Positions 25,590 through 36,726 are shown, numbered from the stretch's first letter. The stretch: DNA of 64,000 nucleotides from Rhodocyclales bacterium (GCA_026399435.1 JAPLQX010000017.1:62001-126000); one strand, 5' to 3'. A program made the numbers and translations. Notes: generated by a model from the letters alone, not told the origin.

Positions 25590-26633
25590 CTATTTTAGCC
25601 GCTCAAGGCAGAACTGCACAAGCTTGCTGGCGAGATCGGGGCGGGCGGCGAGCGTTCTTGCCCATTGTTGCGACGCTCCCTCCAGGCCGGGCAGGCGGGC
25701 GGCGAAATCCGGCCAGTCAGGCGTCCCTAAGCCATTCCAGGCGTGCCAGAAGGCTTTCAACTGCCCTCCGGCGGGATGGATGTCGAGGAAGGCGTCCAGT
25801 TTGGCGCGATGGGCATCGTCGGCCTGCGGATAGATGTGCCAGACGAAGGGTTTGCCCGCCCACTGGGCGCGGACAAAGGAATCTTCGCCGCGGACGAAAT
25901 TGAGGTCGCAGGCCCAGAGCAGTTCGTCGTAGCGGCGCTGGGGCAGGAAGGGCAGGGGATGGGCGCTCAGATTGCGGGTTTTTGAGGCGGCATCGCCGTT
26001 TCCCGGCCGTAGCACCCGGATAGGGCGCTCCGAGGCCGCCCAGGCCTTCATCAGCGCGGGCAGTGCGGGGTTTTCGTAGCTGAACAGCGAAATCGTCAGT
26101 TCGTCCGGCGATTTGGCGGGCAGGCCGAATTCGGCGCGAAAGGCGGCTGCGTCGAAGTCCTTGCGGCGCACGTCGTAGTCGCGCTCGCGCAGCAGCCCGC
26201 CGGTGCCTGCGGCGAATCCGGGAAAGAAGAAGTGCTTGACCAGCGGCAGCCGCGGATGGGGTGAGCTCATGCCGTGGCAGCCGGCGACCCAGCGTTCGGC
26301 CGAGAGGTATTCCAGATTGAGCCAGACCGGCGGCCGGCTGCGGGTCGCCATGGCTTCAACGTAACTCGGCGGCGGCTCGCAGGCGAAGGCCTCGATCACC
26401 ACGTCGGCGGTATCCGTGGCGAGCCACGGGCTGGGCCACGGGCGGACCTCGACCGGGCCGCTGGCGTGATCGGGCGCTAGCAGTTGCAGGGGGACCGGAT
26501 TGTCGATCCAGAGCCGCACCCGCCAGCCGTATTCGTCGGCCAATTGCCGCGCCAGGCGCCAGCAGACGCCGGCATCGCCGTAGTTGTCGACGACGACGCA
26601 GAAAATGTCGCAGCGGATTGGATTGTTCGTCAT
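25590..26633 (-). CDS. earP: EF-P arginine rhamnosyltransferase
   Basis: The product has 347 residues. The N-terminus DIFCVVVDNYGDAGVCWRLARQLADEYGWRVRLWIDN is the family signature, with the catalytic-region Asp residues. WLNLEYLSAERWVAGCHGMSSPHP, KHFFFPGFAAGTGGLLRE and the dTDP-rhamnose site WACDLNFVRGEDSFVRAQWAGKPFVWHIYPQ follow. It transfers L-rhamnose from dTDP-rhamnose to EF-P Arg32 in the cytoplasm. The adjacent EF-P carries the matching Arg32. Confidence 0.96.
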   Translation of the reverse strand: MTNNPIRCDIFCVVVDNYGDAGVCWRLARQLADEYGWRVRLWIDNPVPLQLLAPDHASGPVEVRPWPSPWLATDTADVVIEAFACEPPPSYVEAMATRSRPPVWLNLEYLSAERWVAGCHGMSSPHPRLPLVKHFFFPGFAAGTGGLLRERDYDVRRKDFDAAAFRAEFGLPAKSPDELTISLFSYENPALPALMKAWAASERPIRVLRPGNGDAASKTRNLSAHPLPFLPQRRYDELLWACDLNFVRGEDSFVRAQWAGKPFVWHIYPQADDAHRAKLDAFLDIHPAGGQLKAFWHAWNGLGTPDWPDFAARLPGLEGASQQWARTLAARPDLASKLVQFCLERLK

Positions 26634-26655
26634 GGCGAGGCGGTATCCTAGCCGA

Positions 26656-27285
26656 ATGAATGCACTTTTACGCTGTACCGATTGCCCGCGTCTGGCGGGA
26701 TTTCTTGCCGAGGTGCGCAGCCGCCAGCCCGACTACCATGCCCGCCCGGTGGCGCCGTTCGGCGATCCTCGGGCGCGACTGCTGATCGTCGGCCTCGCGC
26801 CCGGCATGCATGGCGCCAACCGGACCGGGCGACCCTTTACCGGCGACCATGCCGGCATCCTGCTCTACGAAACCCTGCACGCCTTCGGCTTCGGCTCGAA
26901 ACCCGTGTCGGTCGCCGCGGACGACGACTTGCGGCTTTCCGATTGCCGCATCACCAATGCGGTGAAATGCCTGCCGCCGGAAAACAAGCCGGAGCCGGCC
27001 GAGATCAGGACCTGCAACCACTACCTGGCAGCCGAGCTGCAGACCTCGCCCGACGTGCGCGTGATTCTGGCGCTGGGTCTGGTGGCGCACAAGGCGGTGC
27101 TGATGGCCCTCGGCCTCAAGCAGTCGGCGCTGCCTTTCGGCCATGGCGCGCGCCACGTCCTGCCCGATGGCCGGATATTGATCGACAGCTACCATTGCAG
27201 CCGCTACAACACCCAGACTCGCCGTCTCACCAGCGCCGGCTTTCAGAATGTCTTCCGCAAGATTCGTGACGAGCTCGACGCCTAA
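26656..27285 (+). CDS. Uracil-DNA glycosylase, family 5 (UdgB-like)
   Basis: The product has 209 residues from ATG 26656 (MNALLRCTDCPRL). Cys residues at 7 and 10 and a later CLPPENKPEPAEIRTC pair fit the [4Fe-4S] cluster of families 4/5. The motif LAPGMHGANRTGRPFTGDHAG is that of UdgB, which lacks the usual catalytic acid. The second motif reads SYHCSRYNTQTRRLT, where most relatives have HPSR, so Pro is replaced by Cys. It removes uracil and other deaminated bases from DNA. It is divergent from earP. Confidence 0.9.
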   Translation: MNALLRCTDCPRLAGFLAEVRSRQPDYHARPVAPFGDPRARLLIVGLAPGMHGANRTGRPFTGDHAGILLYETLHAFGFGSKPVSVAADDDLRLSDCRITNAVKCLPPENKPEPAEIRTCNHYLAAELQTSPDVRVILALGLVAHKAVLMALGLKQSALPFGHGARHVLPDGRILIDSYHCSRYNTQTRRLTSAGFQNVFRKIRDELDA

Positions 27286-27302
27286 GGATTCGCGGAATAA
27301 GC

Positions 27303-27373
27303 CCGTCACACCGGCGAAGGCCGGTGTCCAGTGCTTCGATTCTCCTGGATTCCGGCTTTCGCCGGAATGACGA
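27303..27373. repeat. Inverted-repeat element abutting uvrC start
   Basis: Two hairpins, ACACCGGCGAAGGCCGGTGT (27308-27327) and ATTCCGGCTTTCGCCGGAAT (27349-27368), lie inside an outer palindrome CGTCA...TGACG and CCAG...CTGG. This is the widespread GTCATTCCGGCGAAAGCCGG-type extragenic repeat. It ends one base before the uvrC ATG, so it supplies the uvrC ribosome-binding region. Confidence 0.8.
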
Positions 27374-27374
27374 T

Positions 27375-29189
27375 ATGGCACTTGATCAGCGCTTCCCTAA
27401 ACCAACTTTCGATTCGAAGGAGTTTCTGGCGACGCTGACCGACGCGCCGGGGGTCTATCGCATGCTCGACGCGGACAGTGCGGTGCTGTATGTCGGCAAG
27501 GCAAAGAACCTGAAGAGGCGCGTCTCGTCCTACTTCCAGAAGACCGGTCACAGCCCGCGCATTGCGCTGATGCTGCAGCAGGTGGCGGCCATGGAAGTGA
27601 CGGCGACGCGTTCCGAGGCCGAGGCGCTGATCCTCGAAAACACCCTGATCAAGAAGCTGGCGCCGAAGTACAACATCCTGTTTCGCGACGACAAGTCCTA
27701 TCCCTACATTGGGCTTTCCGGCGGCGAATTCCCGCGCCTGTTCTACCATCGCGGCCCGTTCGAAAAGAAGTCGCATTACTTCGGGCCATTTCCCAACGGG
27801 CTGGCGGTGCGCGAGAGCATTCAACTGATCCAGAAGACCTTTCTGCTGCGTACTTGCGAGGAGTCGGTATTCGCCCATCGCTCGCGGCCCTGCCTGATGC
27901 ACCAGATCAAGCGCTGCAAGGCTCCCTGCGTGGGCCTGGTGTCGAAGCAGGACTATGCGGCCGACGTGCGGCTGGCCGGGATGTTCCTGCGCGGCAGGCA
28001 CTCGGAGGTAATCGAGGGCCTGACCGGCCAGATGGACGCCGCGGCAACGGAGCTTCGCTTCGAGGAAGCCGCCGCCTTGCGCGACCAGATCAGGGCGCTG
28101 CAAGCCGTGCTGCATCGCCAGTACGTCAGTTCGACACGTGATGCCGATGTCGACATCATTGCCGCGGTAGTCGAGCGCAGCGGTCTGTGCGTCAATCTGG
28201 CCATGGTGCGCGGTGGCCTGCACCTGGGCGATCGGGCCTATTTCCCGCAGGCGGCGGCCGAGGCGGAAGCCGCCGAAGGCCTGGCGGCCTTCATCGCCCA
28301 GCATTACGTGGAGCAGCCGGCGCCGGCACGCCTGATCCTGAGCCCCTGGCCGGTCGAGGATCTGCCCGACGGCCTGAATGCCGGACCGCCGAAGAACGAG
28401 ATGGAGCGCGCCTGGGTCGAGATGGCGGTGACCAACGCGCGGCTTGCCGTGCAGGCCCGCTGGCAGGCCAAGACCCGCAGCAGCGGGCGCCTGACGGCCC
28501 TGCAGGAGGCGCTCGACATGCCCGAGCCGCCGCGGCGCATCGAATGCTTCGACATCAGCCATACCATGGGCGAAGGCACCGTGGCGTCCTGCGTGGTCTG
28601 CGTCGACGGCGCGATGAAGAAGGGCGACTATCGCCGCTTCAACATCGAGGGCATCCAGCCCGGCGACGACTACGCCGCGATGCGCCAGGCCCTGACGCGG
28701 CGCTACGAGAAAGTCGCCACCGGGGAAACCGTGGCGCCCGATCTGGTGCTGATCGATGGCGGCAAGGGCCAGCACCGCGTCGCGCGGGAAGTGTTTGCCG
28801 AACTGGGCCTCGACCATCTGGCCAGCATCGGCGTAGCCAAGGGTGAGGAGCGGAAGCCGGGCCTGGAAACACTCTTCGTCCATGGCCCGACCGGGCCACA
28901 TGAGCTGCCGCTACAATTGGCAATGGACCATGCGGGCTTTCACCTGATACAGGAAATTCGCGACGAGGCGCATCGCTTCGCCATTGTGGGGCATCGCGCA
29001 CGGCGGGCCAAGGCGCGCGGACGTTCGAAACTGGAAGACGTGGCAGGTGTGGGGCCGGCGCGACGGAAGAAGCTTCTGGCGCAGTTTGGCGGCCTGGATG
29101 GCGTAAAGGCGGCTACCATTGAAGATCTTTGCCGCGTCGACGGAATCTCGCGGCGCCTGGCGGAAGAAATACACAAAACCCTGAGATGA
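27375..29189 (+). CDS. uvrC: Excinuclease ABC subunit C
   Basis: The product has 604 residues. The N-terminal GIY-YIG nuclease (about 17-95) shows APGVYRMLDADSAVLYVGKAKNLKRRVSSYF. The Cys-rich region HRSRPCLMHQIKRCKAPCVG and a UVR motif EGLTGQMDAAATELRFEEAAALRDQ follow. The RNase-H-like C-terminal nuclease begins at IECFDISHTMGEGTVASCVV, and the tandem helix-hairpin-helix (DVAGVGPARRKKLLAQFGG) ends the protein. It makes both incisions in nucleotide excision repair. ATG 27375 aligns with the family; upstream in-frame codons lie within a repeat. Confidence 0.96.
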   Translation: MALDQRFPKPTFDSKEFLATLTDAPGVYRMLDADSAVLYVGKAKNLKRRVSSYFQKTGHSPRIALMLQQVAAMEVTATRSEAEALILENTLIKKLAPKYNILFRDDKSYPYIGLSGGEFPRLFYHRGPFEKKSHYFGPFPNGLAVRESIQLIQKTFLLRTCEESVFAHRSRPCLMHQIKRCKAPCVGLVSKQDYAADVRLAGMFLRGRHSEVIEGLTGQMDAAATELRFEEAAALRDQIRALQAVLHRQYVSSTRDADVDIIAAVVERSGLCVNLAMVRGGLHLGDRAYFPQAAAEAEAAEGLAAFIAQHYVEQPAPARLILSPWPVEDLPDGLNAGPPKNEMERAWVEMAVTNARLAVQARWQAKTRSSGRLTALQEALDMPEPPRRIECFDISHTMGEGTVASCVVCVDGAMKKGDYRRFNIEGIQPGDDYAAMRQALTRRYEKVATGETVAPDLVLIDGGKGQHRVAREVFAELGLDHLASIGVAKGEERKPGLETLFVHGPTGPHELPLQLAMDHAGFHLIQEIRDEAHRFAIVGHRARRAKARGRSKLEDVAGVGPARRKKLLAQFGGLDGVKAATIEDLCRVDGISRRLAEEIHKTLR

Positions 29190-29190
29190 C

Positions 29191-29754
29191 ATGCCGCTGA
29201 ACATTCCGAACCTGCTGACCTGGGCGCGCATTCTCCTCATACCGCTGGTGGTGGGTGTGTATTACCTGCCGCTGACGGCCGTCGAGCAGAACTTCGTCGC
29301 CACCGCGGCCTTTCTGGTCGCCGCCGTCACCGACTGGATCGACGGTTGGCTGGCGCGCAAGCTGAATCAGACCTCGGCCTTCGGCGCCTTCCTCGATCCG
29401 GTCGCGGACAAGCTGATGGTGGCCGCCGCGCTGGTGATGCTGGTGGAATTGAATCGCGTTAATGCAATTCTGGCCTTTATCATCATCGGTCGCGAAATCG
29501 CGATCTCGGCCTTGCGCGAGTGGATGGCGAAAATCGGCGCGTCGAAAAGCGTCGCGGTATCGCTGATCGGAAAACTGAAAACCATCGCGCAGATGACGGC
29601 GATTCCAATGCTGCTCTGGCAGGCTCCCATCGGCCCGATCAACGTCCAGCTTCTCGGCACCTGGTCGCTCTGGATTGCGGCGCTGCTCACGCTGTGGTCG
29701 ATGGTCTATTATCTGAAAATGGCGTGGCCGGAAATCTCGGCCCGCAGCCGTTGA
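29191..29754 (+). CDS. pgsA: CDP-diacylglycerol-glycerol-3-phosphate 3-phosphatidyltransferase
   Basis: The product has 187 residues with several membrane segments. The CDP-alcohol phosphatidyltransferase signature is complete: DWIDGWLARKLNQTSAFGAFLDPVADK. The N-terminus NIPNLLTWARILLIPLVVGVYY is typical of PgsA. It makes phosphatidylglycerophosphate at the inner membrane. It starts 1 bp after uvrC stops, as in many proteobacteria. Its stop codon TGA (29752-29754) lies inside the -35 box of the tRNA promoter. Confidence 0.95.
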   Translation: MPLNIPNLLTWARILLIPLVVGVYYLPLTAVEQNFVATAAFLVAAVTDWIDGWLARKLNQTSAFGAFLDPVADKLMVAAALVMLVELNRVNAILAFIIIGREIAISALREWMAKIGASKSVAVSLIGKLKTIAQMTAIPMLLWQAPIGPINVQLLGTWSLWIAALLTLWSMVYYLKMAWPEISARSR

Positions 29755-29778
29755 CACAATGATTTCGACCGCTATAAT
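29751..29778 (+). promoter_or_regulatory. Strong sigma-70 promoter of tRNA-Gly
   Basis: A consensus TTGACA (29751-29756), a 16-bp spacer and a consensus TATAAT (29773-29778) lie 13 bp before tRNA-Gly. The -35 box overlaps the stop codon of pgsA. Both hexamers are perfect. Confidence 0.9.
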
Positions 29779-29791
29779 GCGCGGCTGTTCT

Positions 29792-29867
29792 GCGGGAGTA
29801 GCTCAGTTGGTAGAGCGCAACCTTGCCAAGGTTGAGGTCGAGAGTTCGAGACTCTTCTCCCGCTCCA
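29792..29867 (+). tRNA. tRNA-Gly (anticodon GCC)
   Basis: The acceptor GCGGGAG pairs with CTCCCGC, followed by T and an encoded CCA. The anticodon arm CAACC-TTGCCAA-GGTTG reads GCC. The T loop is TTCGAGA. It totals 76 nucleotides. Confidence 0.97.
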
Positions 29868-29874
29868 AATTCCG

Positions 29875-29902
29875 GGGGGAAAGCCATTGCTTTCCCCCTT
29901 TT
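29875..29902 (+). terminator. Terminator or attenuator between tRNA-Gly and tRNA-Cys
   Basis: GGGGGAAAGC (29875-29884), a CATT loop, GCTTTCCCCC and TTTT form a perfect 10-bp hairpin with a short T run. It lies 7 bp after tRNA-Gly and 20 bp before tRNA-Cys, so it either ends the tRNA-Gly transcript or lets part of it read through to the next two tRNAs. Confidence 0.85.
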
Positions 29903-29922
29903 AGCTTCAACAAGTCCTTCGC

Positions 29923-29996
29923 GGCGCGATGGCAGAGTGGTTATGCAGCGGCCTGCAAAGCCGTGTACCTCGGTTCGATTCCGGGTCGCGCCTCCA
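29923..29996 (+). tRNA. tRNA-Cys (anticodon GCA)
   Basis: The acceptor GGCGCGA pairs with TCGCGCC, followed by T and CCA. The anticodon arm GCGGC-CTGCAAA-GCCGT reads GCA. The T arm contains GGTTCGATTCC. It totals 74 nucleotides. Confidence 0.97.
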
Positions 29997-30025
29997 GTGT
30001 TCCACCGCTTCGAGAGCGCTCTCGA

Positions 30026-30110
30026 GCCCGGGTGGTGAAATTGGTAGACACAAGGGACTTAAAATCCCTCGGCGCAAGCCATACCGGTTCAAGTCCGGTC
30101 CCGGGCACCA
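30026..30110 (+). tRNA. tRNA-Leu (anticodon TAA)
   Basis: The acceptor GCCCGGG pairs with CCCGGGC, followed by A and CCA. The anticodon arm AGGGA-CTTAAAA-TCCCT reads TAA. A long variable arm (CGGCGCAAGCCAT) marks the class II leucine tRNA, 85 nucleotides. Confidence 0.97.
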
Positions 30111-30123
30111 GCCACCCAAACAC

Positions 30124-30555
30124 GTGATAGTTCTCAATCTCCTCTGCGACCACGGACACCACTTCGAAGGCTGGTTTGCTTCGGGCGACGCGTTTCGCGA
30201 TCAAAGCGACCGCCATCTGGTGCACTGCCCGCAGTGCCAGACCTCGGGCATCAGCCAGTTGCCGTCGGCGCCGCACGTCAAGCGCGCCGGCACTGACGTC
30301 GCGCTGCCGGAAAGGCCTGGGGCACCGGTTGCCGCGCCTGGCGTGGCGCAACTGCATCAGGCCCTGGCGGCGATGGCACGGCAGGCGGAGAACGTCGGCG
30401 AGCGATTTCCGGAAGAGGCGCGCCGCATTCACTATGACGAGGCGCCTGCCCGCGCCATCCGCGGCATCGCGACCGCCGATGAGACCCGCGACCTGCTCGA
30501 AGAAGGAATCCTCGTACTGCCGGCGCCGATCCCGCCGGACGACGAAATTCATTGA
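30124..30555 (+). CDS. DUF1178 family protein, GTG start
   Basis: The product has 143 residues. The N-terminus MIVLNLLCDHGHHFEGWFASGDAFRDQ is the DUF1178 signature (V/L-C-D-xGHxFEGWF). A second cysteine pair is in LVHCPQCQTSGISQLPSAPHV, so the N-terminal 45 residues are probably a zinc ribbon. The helical C-terminal part ends GILVLPAPIPPDDEIH. No biochemical function is known for the family. The start is GTG at 30124, the only start that keeps the family N-terminus without reading back into tRNA-Leu. Confidence 0.88.
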   Translation: MIVLNLLCDHGHHFEGWFASGDAFRDQSDRHLVHCPQCQTSGISQLPSAPHVKRAGTDVALPERPGAPVAAPGVAQLHQALAAMARQAENVGERFPEEARRIHYDEAPARAIRGIATADETRDLLEEGILVLPAPIPPDDEIH

Positions 30556-30558
30556 ACT

Positions 30559-31511
30559 TCAGTCAGCCTGCGGGCGCGCTCGCCAGAATCGCGGCAAGAA
30601 TCTGAACACCTGCGGATCGGCCGCATCCACGGTGCCCCTGACCCAGCCGAAGAAAGGCGAACCCATGGTTTCCATGCGGGTGAAATTCTTCACCGTTTCC
30701 TTCGTCTCGGGATCCCGCATCGGCTGATCGATCCGGTGATGGTGGCTGTCGCCATGCACCAGCACGACTTGTCCGGCGAAGACCTGGGTTTGTTCGCGCA
30801 GCTGGGTCAGGAAGTCGTGATAACCGGGACTCGGCTTGCCGGCATCGGCGTCCTCGAAGCCCGGGTTGGCTTGGATCACGATCAGAATGCCATGCAGTTT
30901 TTTGCTGCGTGCGAGAGCGAACGCCTGTGCCAGCCAGATGCGGTTGGCGGCGCTGCGTTCGATGAACTCGGCCACCGGGCCCCCGCTGCGCTGGGTGCCG
31001 TTGAAGTTGTTGTCGCTGCCCGGCAGATTCATGCCGACGAACAGGGCCCCGCCGGCTTCCCAGCGCACGTTTTCGCGATACTTCGCGAAGGCCGGATCGT
31101 TGCTCTGGCGCTCCAGCTTCAGCGGGCGCCCGCCCAGTGCAAGGTCGTCGGGAAAGAACCATTGGCGCAACTTGTCGAGCCGTTCCAGCGGGTCGTAGCT
31201 GCCATTGCTCCTGCGGTGGCAGTCGGTCCACTCGTTGTCGCCCGGCACATAGACCAGCGGCGTCGCAGATTTCTTGAAGACCGCGAGAACGCCTTGCAAC
31301 AGCTCGTCGCTGCAAACCTCGGAACCGCTTTTGATGTCGCCATCGTGCACCACGAAGGCCAGATTCTCGCCATCCATCTCGGCGATCAGGTCGGGCAGAT
31401 GTTCGCGCTCCCAGTGGTTGTAGGGCGTGTCGCCGAACAGGCCAAATGCCACGGGTTCCGCATGCGCCGGCAGCGCCAGCAGCGCAACCGCCAGCGCCGG
31501 AAGAAGCCGTT

Positions 31512-31515
<4 letters not shown>
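30559..31515 (-). CDS. Exported metallophosphoesterase
   Basis: The product has 318 residues with a signal peptide ([19 protein letters not shown]). The calcineurin-like metal site is partly visible: [10 protein letters not shown] (Asp), [15 protein letters not shown] (DGDIKSG), [14 protein letters not shown] (GDNEWTDC) and [15 protein letters not shown] (GDSHHHR). It is probably a periplasmic phosphatase; the substrate is unknown. Its ATG overlaps the mutS stop by 4 bp, so it is co-transcribed with suhB-mutS. Confidence 0.85.
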
Positions 31516-34112
<2,597 letters not shown>

Positions 34113-34122
34113 CGGGCCCGGA

Positions 34123-34929
34123 TCAGGCGGCCAGGGCGGCCGTGCGGTGCGGCGCGATGAGCTGCAGCAACTGCGCGAATATCTTCGGGTTGCCGCCGAT
34201 GATGTTGCCGGTCTTCATGTAGTTCGATTCACCCGCCAGATCGCCGACCAGGCCGCCGGCTTCGGTGATCAGCAGGGCACCGGCCGCCATGTCCCAGGGC
34301 GACAGGCCAAGCTCCCAGAAGCCGTCCATGCGGCCGCAGGCCACCCAGGCGAGGTCCAGTGCGGCGGCGCCGGGCCGGCGCATGCCGGCGGTCTTTTGCG
34401 CGACGTCGCGGAAGATCGCCAGGTAGGCGTCGATGTGGTCGAACATGCGATACGGGAAGCCGGTGCCGATCAGCGCTTCATCGAGCTTGGTGCGCTTGGC
34501 GACGCGGATGCGCTTTTCGTTGACGAAGGCGCCGCCGCCCTTGCTGGCGGTGAAGATTTCATTGCGGTTGGGATCATAGACCACGGCCTGCGTCATCACC
34601 CCGCGGTGGGCCAGGGCGATCGAGATGGCATATTGCGGCACGCCGTGAATGAAGTTGGTGGTGCCGTCCAGCGGATCGATGATCCACTGGTATTCGCTGT
34701 CGGCGCTGGTGCCGGCCAGCCCAGACTCCTCTGCTAGAATTCCATAGGTCGGATAGGCCTCGCGCAACACATCGAGAATCGCCGCTTCCGCGGCGCGGTC
34801 GACTTCCGTCACGTAATCGCTTTGCTGCTTGACGTCGATCCTGAGCTTGTCGACGTCGAGGCTGGCGCGGTTGATGATCTGGCCGGCGCGACGCGCGGCT
34901 TTGACGGCTATGTTCAGCGTGGGATGCAT
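34123..34929 (-). CDS. suhB: Inositol-1-monophosphatase family protein
   Basis: The product has 268 residues. Metal-binding motifs are EESG ([10 protein letters not shown]), [25 protein letters not shown] and [37 protein letters not shown] is also typical. SuhB acts as a phosphatase and, in E. coli, as a ribosomal RNA transcription antitermination factor. Divergence from trmJ is a common proteobacterial arrangement. Confidence 0.93.
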   Translation of the reverse strand: MHPTLNIAVKAARRAGQIINRASLDVDKLRIDVKQQSDYVTEVDRAAEAAILDVLREAYPTYGILAEESGLAGTSADSEYQWIIDPLDGTTNFIHGVPQYAISIALAHRGVMTQAVVYDPNRNEIFTASKGGGAFVNEKRIRVAKRTKLDEALIGTGFPYRMFDHIDAYLAIFRDVAQKTAGMRRPGAAALDLAWVACGRMDGFWELGLSPWDMAAGALLITEAGGLVGDLAGESNYMKTGNIIGGNPKIFAQLLQLIAPHRTAALAA

Positions 34930-34989
34930 GGATTTTTACGGCGGGGCAGCCAAAGATGGGCGCAATCAGCGCGCGAAGTGCGCAATTCT

Positions 34990-35067
34990 ATCCCGGGATA
35001 CCGTCCAGGCCCAGAGGGGCCCGGACATATCCTGGGATACCGTCCCGGTCCAAGGGGACCGAGACAT
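34990..35067 (+). repeat. Tandem 39-bp hairpin repeat upstream of trmJ
   Basis: Two adjoining 39-base units (34990-35028 and 35029-35067) share ATCC-GGGATACCGTCC at the left and GACAT at the right. Their middle parts differ but each keeps a 10-bp stem (GTCCAGGCCC/GGGCCCGGAC and GTCCCGGTCC/GGACCGAGAC, one mismatch each). The changes are compensatory, so base pairing seems conserved. The second unit ends 3 bp before the trmJ ATG and would cover its ribosome-binding site (GGGGACCGAGA). Confidence 0.85.
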
Positions 35068-35070
35068 AAT

Positions 35071-35859
35071 ATGAACACCACGCCATTGCCCGAACCTACC
35101 GTCCTCGATCGCATCCGCATCGTCCTCTCGCACCCCAGTCATCCGGGCAATATCGGTGCCGCGGCGCGGGCGATGAAGACCATGGGTCTATCGCGCTTGG
35201 TACTGGTGAATCCGAAAGTCTTTCCCGACGCCCAGGCCGATGCCATGGCGGCGGGCGCCACCGATCTGCTGGTGCAGGCCGAGGTGGTCGATTCGCTGTC
35301 CGAGGCCTTGAGCGGCACCGTGCTTGCCGTGGCAATGACGGCGCGCCGCCGGGAACTGGCCGTGCCGGCGTTGTGGGTGCGCGAGGCAGCCGCGGAAGTG
35401 GTGGCGATGGCATCGAGCGGCGACGTTGCTATCGTCTTCGGCAACGAGACCTCGGGGCTGTCCAACGAAGAGCTGGGGCAGTGCCGGCGCTGGGCGATGA
35501 TTCCGGTCAACGTCGACTTCAGTTCCCTGAATCTCGCCGCGGCGGTGCAGGTGATGTGCTATGAACTGCGCCTGGCGGCGCTCGATCCCGGTCGGCCGCC
35601 GGCGATTTCGGGGGCAGGGGAACTCGCCAGTCACGACGAGATCGAGGGGCTGATCGCCCATATCGAGCGTGCGGCGATTGCCAGCGAGTTCCTCGATCCG
35701 GCGAGCCCGAAGCGGCTCATTCTGCGTCTGCGGCGCATGTTCTCGCGCGCCGCGCCGGAGAAGGAAGAGGTGAATATTCTGCGCGGATTGTTTGCAGCAC
35801 TGGAAAAAGGGATTTCCGGCCCAATCAAGGGTAAAGCGAATCCTGAAAATAAAACTTGA
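35071..35859 (+). CDS. trmJ: tRNA (cytidine/uridine-2'-O-)-methyltransferase TrmJ
   Basis: The product has 262 residues. SPOUT-fold motifs are IVLSHPSHPGNIGAAARAMKTMGLSRLVLVNPK near the N-terminus, then VAIVFGNETSGLSNEELGQCRRWAMIPVN (motif 2) and FSSLNLAAAVQVMCYELRLAA (motif 3, knot). The C-terminal extension (residues 170-262) is TrmJ-specific. It methylates the ribose at position 32 of tRNA anticodon loops. The ATG at 35071 directly follows the tandem hairpin repeat. Confidence 0.94.
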   Translation: MNTTPLPEPTVLDRIRIVLSHPSHPGNIGAAARAMKTMGLSRLVLVNPKVFPDAQADAMAAGATDLLVQAEVVDSLSEALSGTVLAVAMTARRRELAVPALWVREAAAEVVAMASSGDVAIVFGNETSGLSNEELGQCRRWAMIPVNVDFSSLNLAAAVQVMCYELRLAALDPGRPPAISGAGELASHDEIEGLIAHIERAAIASEFLDPASPKRLILRLRRMFSRAAPEKEEVNILRGLFAALEKGISGPIKGKANPENKT

Positions 35860-35887
35860 CCCCGGCGCTGGGGATTTCTACCATTTC
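35857..35887 (+). promoter_or_regulatory. Possible sigma-70 promoter of cysE
   Basis: TTGACC and TACCAT separated by 17 bp lie at the trmJ stop codon and about 90 bp before the cysE ATG. The -10 box is weak. The 114-bp gap otherwise shows no clear regulatory motif. Confidence 0.4.
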
Positions 35888-35973
35888 AGAAAACGAAGTT
35901 TCAGCGCAGGCTAATGCCGGAATCATCGGCGTTAAGCGAAGCGGCCGTAGCTAAAGTGCTAATAGAGTGATCC

Positions 35974-36726
35974 ATGTTCTCCCGTCTGCGTGAAGATATT
36001 TCCTGCGTTTTTGAACGCGATCCGGCCGCCCGCTCCACGTGGGAGGTGCTGACCTGCTATCCGGGCTTCCATGCCCTGACCCTGCACCGTGCCTCGCATT
36101 GGCTCTGGAGTGCGCGCTTGCGCTGGCTGGCGCGCTTCCTGTCGCATTTCACGCGCTGGATCACCGGCATCGAGATTCATCCCGGGGCGACCATCGGCCG
36201 CCGGGTGTTCATCGACCATGGCATGGGAGTGGTCATTGGCGAGACCGCGGTGATCGAGGATGAATGCACGCTCTATCATGGCGTCACGCTGGGCGGCACG
36301 TCGTGGAACAAGGGCAAGCGGCACCCCACCTTGCAGCGCGGCGTGGTGATCGGCGCCGGGGCCAAGGTGCTGGGACCGATTGTTCTGGGCCCGGGCGCCA
36401 AGGTCGGCTCGAACGCCGTGGTGGTGCGCGACGTCCCGGCGGGGGCGACGGCGGTCGGCATTCCGGCGCGCATCGTCGAGGACCACCGCGAGATCGACCG
36501 TGAGGTCAAGGCCGGCCAGATGGGCTTCTCCGCCTATGCCGTGACGCGCAACGAGGATGATCCGCTGGCGCAGGCGATACACGGCCTGCTCAATCACGCC
36601 GTGGAAACCGACCGGCGCATCGAGGCCCTGCTGAAGACCATGGAACGGTCAGGGGTATCGCTGGAAGACGACGTGGCGACTGCCGACAAGTTCGATCCGA
36701 ACTACCTGTCGAAAATAGTTGACTAA
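35974..36726 (+). CDS. cysE: Serine O-acetyltransferase
   Basis: The product has 250 residues. The left-handed beta-helix hexapeptide repeats run from [42 protein letters not shown] to [19 protein letters not shown]. The catalytic His-Asp pair is in the IDHGMG and YHGVTLGGT segments. It acetylates serine for cysteine synthesis with CysK. The C-terminus is long and acidic and contains no clear final Ile known to bind CysK. The stop codon lies inside the putative IscR site of the next promoter. Confidence 0.93.
   Translation: MFSRLREDISCVFERDPAARSTWEVLTCYPGFHALTLHRASHWLWSARLRWLARFLSHFTRWITGIEIHPGATIGRRVFIDHGMGVVIGETAVIEDECTLYHGVTLGGTSWNKGKRHPTLQRGVVIGAGAKVLGPIVLGPGAKVGSNAVVVRDVPAGATAVGIPARIVEDHREIDREVKAGQMGFSAYAVTRNEDDPLAQAIHGLLNHAVETDRRIEALLKTMERSGVSLEDDVATADKFDPNYLSKIVD

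Noticed and set aside
27306-28901. A minus-strand open frame of about 531 codons opposite uvrC
   Set aside because: Shadow of uvrC; no motif and it ends within the repeat element.
29929-30123. Extension of the DUF1178 gene back through tRNA-Cys and tRNA-Leu
   Set aside because: The frame overlaps two certain tRNA genes; the GTG at 30124 fits the family start.
34822-35070. Upstream extension of trmJ by about 80 codons
   Set aside because: It would read through the tandem hairpin repeat and the suhB start; the ATG at 35071 gives the family N-terminus.
35860-35973. A cysteine-type riboswitch or leader before cysE
   Set aside because: No recognisable conserved structure beyond a weak promoter; nothing to support a riboswitch.
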